From JASGCK01 sp031430035 (GTDB lineage Bacteria > Pseudomonadota > Gammaproteobacteria > Burkholderiales > Burkholderiaceae_C), in contig JANPAS010000094.1 in NCBI GenBank assembly GCA_031430035.1, positions 1-64,000 on the forward strand: a DNA stretch of 64,000 bases, given 5' to 3'. A program made the position numbers and the translations under genes. Shown here piece by piece: positions 51,530 to 60,012 of the stretch (position 1 is the first letter of the stretch; each line of letters opens with the position of its first letter). The notes below the pieces were generated by a model. It made no database searches, was not told the DNA's origin, and saw only the letters and a list, made by a program, of their open reading frames with translations.

Positions 51530-52368
51530 CAGTCTCCAAACATTTTTTGTTTCAGCTCTCGGCGCTGTTGCGCCTCTAGCGACAAGGTTGCCGTCGGCCT
51601 TGCAATCAAGCGGCTCACACCAATAGGTTCACCCGTTTCATCGCAGTAACCGTAGTCATCTTGGTCAATGCGTCCAATCGATTGTTGGATTTTTTTGAGT
51701 AGCTTGCGCTCGCGGTCGCGCGTACGCAGCTCCAGCGCGTGCTCTTCTTCAATCGTGGCTCGGTCCGTTGGGTCTGGCACAACAGCGCTATCGTCACGCA
51801 TGTGCTCGGTAGTCTCAGATGCGCTTTTTAGAATGCTGTCACGTAACTCACAAAGCTTGAACTTAAAGAACGCGAGTTGCGTTTTGTTCATGTACTCATC
51901 GTCAGGCATCGCAATCACTTCTGCATCTGTTAACTCATGCGGCTTTGTCGTTTTCCAATTACCCGCTAACTTAGCATTCTTTTTAATGGGCGCAGGAATC
52001 ACCGCGGGATTGAGCACTTGCCCAAGACCCGTCGGCGTATGAACCAGTTTGGCCGAAGTTTGCACTTGCACAGCCGTGGGCGGAGCCACATAATTTTTAT
52101 CAGCACCTTTACGTGCTTTGGGAGGCTTCACCAATGGAACAACCACAGGAGTTACCACCACCACTTCGACTTTAGGTATTTTTACCTTAGGCACTTTCAC
52201 CTTCACCTCGGGTTTTGCAACTGGCTTAGCCTTAGTCATCGGCTTGGCGACAGGCTTTTTTGCAAGGGCTTTAGCAGGCACTACTTTTTTGACAGGTGCT
52301 GGTTTTTTAGCGGGGGCAGACTTTTTGGTCGGAACGGCTTTTTTAGCTGCTTTAGCGGGAGTTTTCAT
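51529..52368 (-). CDS. dksA: DksA-type RNA polymerase-binding transcription factor, zinc-finger-less, with long N-terminal extension
   Basis: A 279-residue DksA. The core is residues about 140-279: a coiled coil with the tip DPTDRA (Asp199, Asp202, Ala204), matching the tip residues that act in the RNA polymerase secondary channel, and a C-terminal globular part. The zinc-finger region reads YGYCDETGEPIGVSRL and then LSLEAQQRRELKQK, keeping one Cys of four, so it cannot bind zinc in the usual way; Cys-poor DksA forms are known. Residues 1-130 are a Lys/Pro/Ala-rich extension like histone H1 tails, probably DNA-binding. With ppGpp, DksA controls rRNA and amino acid promoters. Confidence 0.92.
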   Translation of the reverse strand: MKTPAKAAKKAVPTKKSAPAKKPAPVKKVVPAKALAKKPVAKPMTKAKPVAKPEVKVKVPKVKIPKVEVVVVTPVVVPLVKPPKARKGADKNYVAPPTAVQVQTSAKLVHTPTGLGQVLNPAVIPAPIKKNAKLAGNWKTTKPHELTDAEVIAMPDDEYMNKTQLAFFKFKLCELRDSILKSASETTEHMRDDSAVVPDPTDRATIEEEHALELRTRDRERKLLKKIQQSIGRIDQDDYGYCDETGEPIGVSRLIARPTATLSLEAQQRRELKQKMFGD

Positions 52369-52418
52369 TTTGGAAGCGAGTAAGTCAAAAGGGGGCGAAT
52401 AAAGCCATTGGGCGCGCG

Positions 52419-52424
52419 ATTGTA
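52419..52424 (-). promoter_or_regulatory. Candidate dksA promoter -10 (TACAAT) with GC-rich discriminator
   Basis: On the minus strand TACAAT is followed at once by CGCGCGCCC before the likely start site, with TTAAAT 17 bases upstream as a weak -35. A G/C-rich stretch between -10 and the start is the mark of promoters that ppGpp/DksA inhibit, so autoregulation is plausible. The leader to the dksA ATG would be about 44 bases. Confidence 0.5.
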
Positions 52425-52443
52425 GCTTGTTTGCGCGCTCTAT

Positions 52444-53922
52444 TTAAGGACAGCTTTGGTATTGCTGAGCTAAATGGACGAGAGAAGTGATATCAGGATC
52501 TCGAATCCCAAGCCTGATCATTGTTTCGGCAACAGCGGGCGCTAACTTTTTAGCAATTTTCGCGTCTAAAAATAAGACTCTCGATCGCCGTGCCAGAACA
52601 TCAGACACGGTGCGGGCAAACTCGTGCTCTACCGCATAGCGAACAAAGTCGGGGTCGCCAGCAGACGCAATATCGGGCGTATTGCACGGGCTATCCGCGC
52701 CAAGAATGGGTAGGTCGTCAGTGACGCAGTCGGGCGATGTCCCTGCTGGTAAGAGCTTAGCAGCCAGCGCATGCGCCATCACATCTTCCGACATGGCTCG
52801 GTAAGTTGTCCACTTGCCACCTGTCACCGTGAGGAGCCCATTGGCTGCAATCTCAATGGTATGTTCACGGCTAATGGCTTTGGTCGATTGGCTTTGGCTC
52901 ACGTGCGCATCCTGTACCAAAGGCCTCAGGCCTGACCAAATGCTCAGCACATCCGCCCTTGTCGGTGCGCGGCTTAAATAATGCGCAGCTTCGCCCAAAA
53001 TGAAATCAACGTCGGCCGTGTCGGCATGTGGCTCGCGGCTGGCATTGTCCACAGGCGTATCGGTTGTGCCCAAAATGAGATGCCCCAACCACGGCACGAT
53101 AAACAGCACACGCCCATCGCGCGTTTTAGGAATCAGCATGGCCGAGTCGGTTGGCATAAAGTCACGGCTCACGACCAGATGCACCCCTCGACTAGGTTTT
53201 ACCAATGGTTTTGCACCGCGCAAAGCATCCACCCACACACCCGTGGCGTTAATCACGCAGTTGCTGTGCACGTCGTAGCCTTGCTGTGTTTCTTGATCGA
53301 CCACTCGCACGCCCACCACTTTGCCAGCACCCTCAATCAAACGATCCACCTTGCAGTAGTTAAAAACGAGTGCGCCAAAGCTGGCGGCTGTTCGCGCTAA
53401 ATCAATCGCTAAGCGTGCATCATTAAACTGTCCATCCCAATAACGCACGCCACCCGACAAGCCATCAAAACGCACACCAGGTAGGGCCAGGCGCGTCTGT
53501 GCGCTGGATAAAAATTCTGTTGCACCCAGCCCATGCGAGCCCGAGAGCGCGTCATACATCTTGAGTCCGACGCCATAAAACGGACGCTCCCACCATTGAA
53601 AGCTAGGCATCACAAACTGCAACGGATGTGCGTTATGCGGCGCGTTCGCCAAGAGGCGGCTACGCTCGCGCAGCGCCTCACGCACCAGCGGAATGTGCCC
53701 CTGCGCCAAGTAGCGAACGCCGCCGTGTACTAGCTTGGTGGCACGCGAAGACGTACCCGAGGCGAAATCATGCGACTCAAACACCGCGACGCGTAAGCCA
53801 CGACTGGCGGCGTCTAGCGCCGTACCAAGTCCCGTGGCGCCACCGCCCACAATGATCATGTCAAAGCGTGGCTGCTGAGTGAGTTTGGCAAATGATTGCT
53901 CACGCGTGAGTTGCTGCGGCAT
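52444..53922 (-). CDS. glpD: Aerobic glycerol-3-phosphate dehydrogenase
   Basis: A 492-residue FAD enzyme from the ATG at 53922, chosen because it leaves a 13-base gap after glpK and lies just before the FAD motif; longer frames run into glpK. IIVGGGATGLGTALDAASRG binds FAD, and SSRATKLVHGGVRYL, GVHLVVSRD and TVTGGKWTTYRAM are GlpD landmarks. It oxidises glycerol-3-phosphate to dihydroxyacetone phosphate and reduces quinone at the inner membrane. Its substrate is made by the adjacent glycerol kinase. Length is near E. coli GlpD (501). Confidence 0.94.
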   Translation of the reverse strand: MPQQLTREQSFAKLTQQPRFDMIIVGGGATGLGTALDAASRGLRVAVFESHDFASGTSSRATKLVHGGVRYLAQGHIPLVREALRERSRLLANAPHNAHPLQFVMPSFQWWERPFYGVGLKMYDALSGSHGLGATEFLSSAQTRLALPGVRFDGLSGGVRYWDGQFNDARLAIDLARTAASFGALVFNYCKVDRLIEGAGKVVGVRVVDQETQQGYDVHSNCVINATGVWVDALRGAKPLVKPSRGVHLVVSRDFMPTDSAMLIPKTRDGRVLFIVPWLGHLILGTTDTPVDNASREPHADTADVDFILGEAAHYLSRAPTRADVLSIWSGLRPLVQDAHVSQSQSTKAISREHTIEIAANGLLTVTGGKWTTYRAMSEDVMAHALAAKLLPAGTSPDCVTDDLPILGADSPCNTPDIASAGDPDFVRYAVEHEFARTVSDVLARRSRVLFLDAKIAKKLAPAVAETMIRLGIRDPDITSLVHLAQQYQSCP

Positions 53923-53935
53923 GTTGAATGAATAG

Positions 53936-55465
53936 TTACTTTTTTGCCCACGCACGACTACGTTCCACCGCCTCAGACCAACGCTCTTGTTTGCGTGCGC
54001 GCTCCACATCCGACCATACAGGCTCAAATCGTCTATCCACGGCCCACTGCGCGGACAGCTCTGCGGCGCTTACCCATACACCCACTGCAAGCCCCGCCAA
54101 ATAAGCCGCACCAAGCGCTGTGGTCTCTGTCACCCGAGGCCGTACCACCGGCACGCCCAGCACATCAGCTTGCAACTGCATGAGTAAATTGTTGGCGGTA
54201 GCACCTCCGTCCACACGGAGTTCTGACAGCGCGATGCCCGAGTCCGCCTGCATGGCAGAGAACACATCCGCGCTTTGCAAACAGATCGCCTCTAGTGCAG
54301 CGCGAGCAATATGCGCACGCGTTGTACCGCGAGTCATACCCACCAAAGTGCCACGCGCAAAACCATCCCAATGCGGCGTACCCAGTCCTGCAAACGCGGG
54401 CACAAGGTAACAGTCGTCTGCGCCCGTCACGCTGGCCGCCAATGCTTCGATGTCCGAGGCTTTGCTGATGATTTGCAAACCATCACGCAACCACTGCACC
54501 ACTGCGCCGCCCATAAATACCGAGCCCTCCAAGCAATAAGCCGTACGAGCCTTATCTGACAAGGCCTGCCAGCCAATAGTCGTGAGTAATTTATTTTTTG
54601 AAGCCACGGCTACCGTACCCGTATTCATGAGCATGAAGCAACCTGTTCCATACGTATTTTTGGCCGTACCAGGCGCAAAACAGTTTTGCCCAAAAGTAGC
54701 CGCTTGCTGGTCGCCCGCCACGCCCGCAATTGGAAGCCTACGCTTGAGTCCTACGGACGCAAAGAGCGCGCTATCCGTCTCACCCAGCACGCCCGAGCTA
54801 GGCACAAGGCTTGGCAGCACCGAGGGCGGAATATGAAAGAGTGCTAGCAACTCTTTGTCCCACGCGAGCGTGTGGATGTTAAACAGCATCGTGCGCGAGG
54901 CGTTACTGACATCGGTTGCATGAACGCGTCCTGCGGTCAGCTTGTAGATCAACCAACTGTCCACCGTGCCAAAGCAGAGTTCGCCGCGCTCCGCACGAAC
55001 TCTCGCCGTGGGAACGTTGTCCAGCAACCACTCAAGCTTGGTTGCCGAAAAATAAGCATCCAGCACAAGCCCTGTTTTTTGCTGAATCGTTTTAGCCTTA
55101 CCTGCCGTGCGTAATGCATCGCAACGCGTGGCTGTACGGCGATCTTGCCAAACGATGGCGTTGTAGATCGGCTCGCCCGTCGCACGATCCCACAGCACGG
55201 TCGTTTCGCGTTGATTGGTGATGCCTACTGCGCAAACCCCGTCTAGCGCGGCCTTGCCATGAGTGCTAGCCAAAAGCCCAAGCGCTGCTTGGGCTGCAGC
55301 CAACTGACTAGCCCAGATTTTCTTCGCGTTGTGCTCCACCCAACCTGCTTGTGGAAAGATTTGCTCAAATTCATGTCCGTGGCTGGCAACGGGCTTACCG
55401 CTTTCATCAAACACAATCGCCCGCGAACTAGTCGTCCCTTGATCAAGCGCAAGAATGTATTTCAT
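53936..55465 (-). CDS. glpK: Glycerol kinase
   Basis: A 509-residue FGGY-family kinase from the ATG at 55465, where the conserved KYILALDQGTTSSRAIVFD begins. Landmarks are GITNQRETTVLWD, GTVDSWLIYKLT, AGVAGDQQAATFGQNCF and GGAVVQWLRDGL; the second FGGY signature region has LRVDGGATANNLLMQLQADV. It phosphorylates glycerol to glycerol-3-phosphate in the cytoplasm. It lies seven bases after the LivK-like gene at 55473 and 13 before glpD, so the four genes form one operon. No glpF is present. Confidence 0.96.
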   Translation of the reverse strand: MKYILALDQGTTSSRAIVFDESGKPVASHGHEFEQIFPQAGWVEHNAKKIWASQLAAAQAALGLLASTHGKAALDGVCAVGITNQRETTVLWDRATGEPIYNAIVWQDRRTATRCDALRTAGKAKTIQQKTGLVLDAYFSATKLEWLLDNVPTARVRAERGELCFGTVDSWLIYKLTAGRVHATDVSNASRTMLFNIHTLAWDKELLALFHIPPSVLPSLVPSSGVLGETDSALFASVGLKRRLPIAGVAGDQQAATFGQNCFAPGTAKNTYGTGCFMLMNTGTVAVASKNKLLTTIGWQALSDKARTAYCLEGSVFMGGAVVQWLRDGLQIISKASDIEALAASVTGADDCYLVPAFAGLGTPHWDGFARGTLVGMTRGTTRAHIARAALEAICLQSADVFSAMQADSGIALSELRVDGGATANNLLMQLQADVLGVPVVRPRVTETTALGAAYLAGLAVGVWVSAAELSAQWAVDRRFEPVWSDVERARKQERWSEAVERSRAWAKK

Positions 55466-55472
55466 GGCGGCG

Positions 55473-56591
55473 TTACTTACTTTGAAACATGCTATCGCGT
55501 GACAAAAAGCTAATGTCCACGTATTGGCTGCCATGATGGCTTTTGCTGTAGTCCAGCACAAAGCCATCGAGATCAATTCGCCCTGCATTACCCAGCCCCT
55601 TGAGCAACGAGCCGCGCGTAATTTTGTTGGGCCCTACCGCTTGAATCACACGCACCATTGTTTTAGCAGCCAAACAAGCTTCTAGCGACGTATAGTTCAG
55701 CTGTGCGCCACTGAAGTCTTTGAGCAGCTTAGCGCAGTCCCTGAGTACGACATTTTTGAACAGCATCGCACCATAAGGCGCAGGGACCACTTGCGACACA
55801 ATCGCCCCGCGAGCGACTAATCCATAACTTCTAGCCAGCTCATCAGGGTTCACAAAAGAAAGCGCCGTCACGGGCATGCTAAGCGCCTTCCCTTGTGCCG
55901 CCTGCATATAGTCGCCGACCACAGAGTACTGCGTTGTAAACAGTATGTAGTGCGGCGGATCTTTAAAGACCGCCTCAAACGCGGCCGCAGTTAATTTAAC
56001 GTTGCGTTTAACGGCTAAGCTGCGCGGCTTATTCGCAGCATCAAAAGCGCCCGTCACCATTTGTACATTCGATTTACCCGCTTCGTCGTCGTAGTACACA
56101 ACCACGGCTTTGGTAGAGCCTGTGTTTTTCAAAATCTCGGCAAGCTTGAGCGACTCATCTAAATACGAAGCTCTCACCGTAAAAACATTCGGATGATCAC
56201 GCGCACTGGGCGAGCCCGTGAATGGCGCAAACAAAGCCATATTTTTAGCTGCAATTAAAGGTAGCGCATCAAGGCTAGTGGTCGCCGAGTTATAGCCAAA
56301 TAACGCCGTGACTTTTTCACCCTCCAACAGTTTTTTGGTGTTCTCAAGCGCCTGTACGCGACTATTCGCGTTATCGAGTGTGACGAGTTGAATTTTGCGA
56401 TTGCCCAATGCACCACTACTATTTGCCTTGGTAAACACCGCAAGCGCACCGTCCCGCATGTCGCGGCCAATCTCGGCATTGCTACCCGTGAGCGGCACTG
56501 ACTGTCCCAGCACGATGTCTTGCGCTTGCACAGACCCAAACGTACACAGCATGCTTGCGATCAAGCCCATCCCGAAAATTAAACTTTTCAT
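55473..56591 (-). CDS. LivK-like periplasmic binding protein, glp-operon paralog 2
   Basis: A 372-residue type I periplasmic binding protein (Peripla_BP_6). The signal peptide ends SVQAQ at about residue 24, then DIVLGQSVPLTGSNAEIGRD, the standard branched-chain-receptor start, followed by VTLDNANSRVQALENTKKLL, LFAPFTGS and VYYDDEAGKS. It is a clear tandem duplicate of the protein at 56619. No LivHMGF permease or ATPase lies nearby, so it may be a sensor part or share a transporter. Its place directly before glpK suggests a glycerol-related ligand, which is inference. Confidence 0.92.
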   Translation of the reverse strand: MKSLIFGMGLIASMLCTFGSVQAQDIVLGQSVPLTGSNAEIGRDMRDGALAVFTKANSSGALGNRKIQLVTLDNANSRVQALENTKKLLEGEKVTALFGYNSATTSLDALPLIAAKNMALFAPFTGSPSARDHPNVFTVRASYLDESLKLAEILKNTGSTKAVVVYYDDEAGKSNVQMVTGAFDAANKPRSLAVKRNVKLTAAAFEAVFKDPPHYILFTTQYSVVGDYMQAAQGKALSMPVTALSFVNPDELARSYGLVARGAIVSQVVPAPYGAMLFKNVVLRDCAKLLKDFSGAQLNYTSLEACLAAKTMVRVIQAVGPNKITRGSLLKGLGNAGRIDLDGFVLDYSKSHHGSQYVDISFLSRDSMFQSK

Positions 56592-56618
56592 AGAGCCCTC
56601 CCAATTAACTTGTTCGGT

Positions 56619-57728
56619 TTAGCGAGAAAACTGATTGCCTCTAGAGAGAATTGTTAGATCCACAAAACTGCTGCCACTATTGCCCTTGCTGTAGTTAACA
56701 ACAAAACCATCTAAATCGATCCGTCCTGCGTTCTCTAAACCACGCAAAAGCGATGCTCGCGTGACCTTGTTGGCCCCTACTTTTTGTATCACCCGCACAA
56801 TCGTTTTTGCGGCCAGGCACGACTCGAGTGAGGTGTAATTGAGTGCCGTGTTGTTGAACTCCTTGATAAGAGCGGCACAGTCTTTAATGACCGCGTTCTT
56901 AATCAGAGCCGAACCCTTAGGTGCTGGCATGACCTGTGACACCAGCGTCCCACGTGCCACCGTGCCGAAGGTATCGGCCAACTCATCAGGGTTCACAAAA
57001 GACACCGCTGCAACGGGAAGGTTAAGGCCCTTAGCGGCAGCAGCTTGCAGCAACTCGCCCACAACGGTGAATTGAGTGGTTGACAAGACGTAATGCGGTG
57101 GGTCACTCAAAATGGCAGCGAAGGCTGTCGCATCTAATTTAGTGTTGCGCTTCACGGCCAAGCTTCTCGGCTTATTGGCGGTATCAAATGCACCTGCGGC
57201 AGATGCTAAATTTGCTCGGCCCACTTCATCGTCGTAATGCAAAACCAGCGCCTTCGTTGCGCCAAAACTTTTTTGATGCTCTACGATTTTTGTCGCCTCC
57301 TCAGCATACGAAGCACGGATAGTAAATACATGGGGGTCGCTGCGCAAACCTGCTGACCCTGTAAACGGCGCAAAGAGCGCCATGTCATGTTGTTTCAAAA
57401 GCGGTAGCGTATCCACACTGGTTGTGGCTGAGTTGTAACCAAACAGTAACACCGCTCGTTTAGCGTCAAGGAGCTCCTTGGTATTTTCAAGCGCACGCAC
57501 ACGGTTATTGGCGTTATCTAGCGTAATGAGTTGAACCTTGCGTCCACCAATGCCGCCACTGGCATTCAACTTGTTAAACACAGCCAACGCGCCATCGCGC
57601 ATATCACGGCCAATATCGGCATTAGTGCCCGATAGCGGCACCGATTGACCCAGCACAATGTCTTGTGCTTGCAAGTTTCCACCTACTAAACCTACTGCTA
57701 TGGTTAGCAAGATAATGAGTTGTTTCAA
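56619..57728 (-). CDS. LivK-like periplasmic binding protein, glp-operon paralog 1
   Basis: A 369-residue type I binding protein, first gene of the glp operon. It starts with TTG at 57726-57728, supported by GGAGAAG five bases upstream and a signal peptide right after (KQLIILLTIAVGLVGGNLQAQ-like, cleaved near QAQ). Motifs match its neighbour: GQSVPLSGTNADIGRD, ALFAPFTGSAG, LHYDDEVGRA and a C-terminal RIDLDGFVVNYSKGNSGSSF. The divergent proC ATG is 22 bases away, so promoters of one must lie inside the other gene. Confidence 0.92.
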   Translation of the reverse strand: MKQLIILLTIAVGLVGGNLQAQDIVLGQSVPLSGTNADIGRDMRDGALAVFNKLNASGGIGGRKVQLITLDNANNRVRALENTKELLDAKRAVLLFGYNSATTSVDTLPLLKQHDMALFAPFTGSAGLRSDPHVFTIRASYAEEATKIVEHQKSFGATKALVLHYDDEVGRANLASAAGAFDTANKPRSLAVKRNTKLDATAFAAILSDPPHYVLSTTQFTVVGELLQAAAAKGLNLPVAAVSFVNPDELADTFGTVARGTLVSQVMPAPKGSALIKNAVIKDCAALIKEFNNTALNYTSLESCLAAKTIVRVIQKVGANKVTRASLLRGLENAGRIDLDGFVVNYSKGNSGSSFVDLTILSRGNQFSR

Positions 57729-57750
57729 CGCGCTTCTCCGTTACAAAATA

Positions 57751-58593
57751 ATGAGCATTCAATCTATGAGCAGTTTACACCTTGCAAGGGCACACGTCGG
57801 CTTCATCGGCGGTGGCAATATGGCCAGCGCCATCATTGGCGGCCTGCTGAAAGCAGGCATGAAACCCGCGCAGTTCATCATCATCGAGCCTTTTGAGGCG
57901 ACCCGCAGCAAGCTGAAATCCGACTTCAAAATAGGCTCGCAGGCCATACCAGATAAGGCTTTGCAGGCATGTGATTTAGTCGTGTGGGCAGTCAAACCCC
58001 AGTCATTTAAAGAAGCGACAGCGCCTGTTGCACCATTCACTAAAGACGCGCTGCACCTTAGCGTCGCTGCAGGTGTCACCTCTGTATCCATCGCCGCATG
58101 GCTAGGCACAGAGCGCATCGTTCGTGCCATGCCTAACACGCCAGCCCTTATTGGGCAAGGCATCACAGGTCTTTTTGCTCGGGAAGGTACATCTGATAAG
58201 GATCGCGCCTTGGTGGATGCAGTGATTGGCGTCACGGGACAGCACCTCTGGTTGGACGACGAGTCAAAGCTAGATGCCGTCACCGCCCTCTCAGGCTCGG
58301 GCCCTGCTTATGTGTTTTATTTTTTAGAAGCCATGGTGGAAGCCGCGCTAGGTATGGGCTTGACGGAAGCACAGGCTAGAGCCCTTGCTACATCTACCTT
58401 TGCGGGCAGCACAGCCTTGGCAGCCGCATCCAGCGATCCCTTGAGCGTTTTGCGCGAACGCGTCACCAGCAAAGGCGGCACAACGTATGCAGCGCTGACC
58501 CACATGGAAGACAAGCAAGTCAAAGCGGCGTTTGTGGCGGCCATGCAAGCAGCGGCGGCACGTGCCAAAGAACTTGGCGCTCAGTTTGGATAA
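57751..58593 (+). CDS. proC: Pyrroline-5-carboxylate reductase
   Basis: A 280-residue enzyme that makes proline from pyrroline-5-carboxylate with NAD(P)H, in the cytoplasm. HVGFIGGGNMASAIIGGLL binds the cofactor, RAMPNTPALIGQGITGLF and ALSGSGPAYVFYFLEAM form the substrate site, and LRERVTSKGGTT is the family signature. E. coli ProC has 269 residues; the ATG at 57766 would give 275 and cannot be excluded. Neither ATG has a strong ribosome site. Six bases separate it from radA. Confidence 0.96.
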   Translation: MSIQSMSSLHLARAHVGFIGGGNMASAIIGGLLKAGMKPAQFIIIEPFEATRSKLKSDFKIGSQAIPDKALQACDLVVWAVKPQSFKEATAPVAPFTKDALHLSVAAGVTSVSIAAWLGTERIVRAMPNTPALIGQGITGLFAREGTSDKDRALVDAVIGVTGQHLWLDDESKLDAVTALSGSGPAYVFYFLEAMVEAALGMGLTEAQARALATSTFAGSTALAAASSDPLSVLRERVTSKGGTTYAALTHMEDKQVKAAFVAAMQAAAARAKELGAQFG

Positions 58594-58599
58594 GCGCTA

Positions 58600-60012
58600 A
58601 TGGCTAAAGAAAAAACCATTTTCACCTGCAACGACTGCGGCGGCACGTCCAGCAAATGGGCAGGCAAGTGCCCGCACTGCGGCGCTTGGAACAGCATGGT
58701 GGAGAGCGTCGCTCCGGCGGCTGCCAGCGAATCTAAAAACCGTCTAAGTCAAACCAGCTATGGCGCAGCAGGCAGGACAGGACTTGCGCCCACCACGGCA
58801 CTCGTCGCCTTGGCTGATATCGAAGCCGCAGACTTTGACCGCACACCCACGGGGCTAGATGAGCTAGACCGCGTGCTGGGCGGCGGCATGGTCGAAGGCG
58901 GCGTGGTGCTGATTGGCGGCGACCCCGGCATTGGCAAATCAACACTGCTACTGCAAGCGCTGGACAGCTTGCAACGCGCAGGACTCAAAACGCTTTACGT
59001 GACTGGGGAGGAAAGCGGCGCACAAGTCGCGCTACGTGCCAAGCGGCTGGGCATCAACAACTCGCGCGTGCAAGTGATGGCGGAAATTGGCTTAGAAAAA
59101 ATCCTCAGCACGCTCAACCACGAACAGCCCAATATCGCCGTCATCGACTCCATCCAAACGATGTACTCCGACCAGCTCACCAGCGCCCCCGGCTCGGTCG
59201 CGCAAGTGCGCGAATGCGCCGCGCACCTGACCCGCATGGCAAAGGCCACGGGCATTGGCGTGGTGCTGGTCGGGCACGTCACCAAAGAAGGCGCGCTGGC
59301 AGGGCCGCGCGTGCTGGAGCACATGGTGGACACCGTGCTGTACTTTGAAGGTGATACGCACTCCAACTTCCGTCTCATTCGCGCCATCAAAAACCGCTTC
59401 GGTGCCGTGAATGAGATCGGCGTGTTCGCCATGACAGAAAAGGGATTGAAGGGCGTCAGCAACCCCAGCGCCATTTTCCTCAGCACGCATCCCGAGCCCG
59501 TGCCAGGCAGCTGCGTCATGGTCACGCTAGAGGGCACGCGCCCTCTGCTGGTCGAGATTCAAGCGTTGGTCGACGGCGGCGGCAACAGCCCGCGTCGCCT
59601 ATCCGTAGGACTAGACCGCGACCGCTTGGCGATGCTCTTGGCCGTGCTGCACCGCCATGCGGGCGTGGCGTGCGCCGATCAAGACGTGTTCGTCAATGCG
59701 GTCGGCGGCGTGCGCATCTCCGAGCCAGCGGCGGACTTGGCAGTGCTGCTATCCATCACGTCCAGCCTGCGCGGCAAAGCGCTACCTAAAGGCTTTATCG
59801 CGTTTGGTGAAGTAGGACTAGCAGGCGAAGTGCGTCCAGCCCCACGCGGACAAGAACGCCTAAAAGAAGCCGCGAAGCTGGGCTTCTCGGTAGCGGTTGT
59901 GCCCAAGGCGAATATGCCCAAAGGAGCGGCAAAGAAAGATTTTGAAGGCCTCACGATTCACGGTGTGGAGCGGGTGGAAGAGGCTATTAATTTGGTGCGG
60001 GGGTTGGGGTGA
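58600..60012 (+). CDS. radA: DNA repair protein RadA (Sms)
   Basis: A 470-residue RecA-related branch-migration helicase. It has a four-Cys zinc finger (TCNDCGGTSSKW and CPHCGAW, about 9-30), a RecA-type ATPase with GGDPGIGKSTLLLQ and the RadA motif KNRFGAVNEIG, and a C-terminal Lon-like domain (PKGFIAFGEVGLAGEVRP). It extends recombination intermediates and helps restart. Length fits E. coli RadA (460). The stop overlaps the sbcB GTG by four bases (GTGA), which links two recombination genes in translation. Confidence 0.96.
   Translation: MAKEKTIFTCNDCGGTSSKWAGKCPHCGAWNSMVESVAPAAASESKNRLSQTSYGAAGRTGLAPTTALVALADIEAADFDRTPTGLDELDRVLGGGMVEGGVVLIGGDPGIGKSTLLLQALDSLQRAGLKTLYVTGEESGAQVALRAKRLGINNSRVQVMAEIGLEKILSTLNHEQPNIAVIDSIQTMYSDQLTSAPGSVAQVRECAAHLTRMAKATGIGVVLVGHVTKEGALAGPRVLEHMVDTVLYFEGDTHSNFRLIRAIKNRFGAVNEIGVFAMTEKGLKGVSNPSAIFLSTHPEPVPGSCVMVTLEGTRPLLVEIQALVDGGGNSPRRLSVGLDRDRLAMLLAVLHRHAGVACADQDVFVNAVGGVRISEPAADLAVLLSITSSLRGKALPKGFIAFGEVGLAGEVRPAPRGQERLKEAAKLGFSVAVVPKANMPKGAAKKDFEGLTIHGVERVEEAINLVRGLG

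Noticed and set aside
52410..52440. GC-rich dyad after glpD as a rho-independent terminator
   Set aside because: The loop is about 14 bases and no T-run follows on the minus strand. The stretch is better explained as the dksA promoter.
55473..57728. A complete ABC importer for branched-chain amino acids
   Set aside because: Only two binding-protein genes are present; no LivH, LivM, LivG or LivF gene is adjacent.
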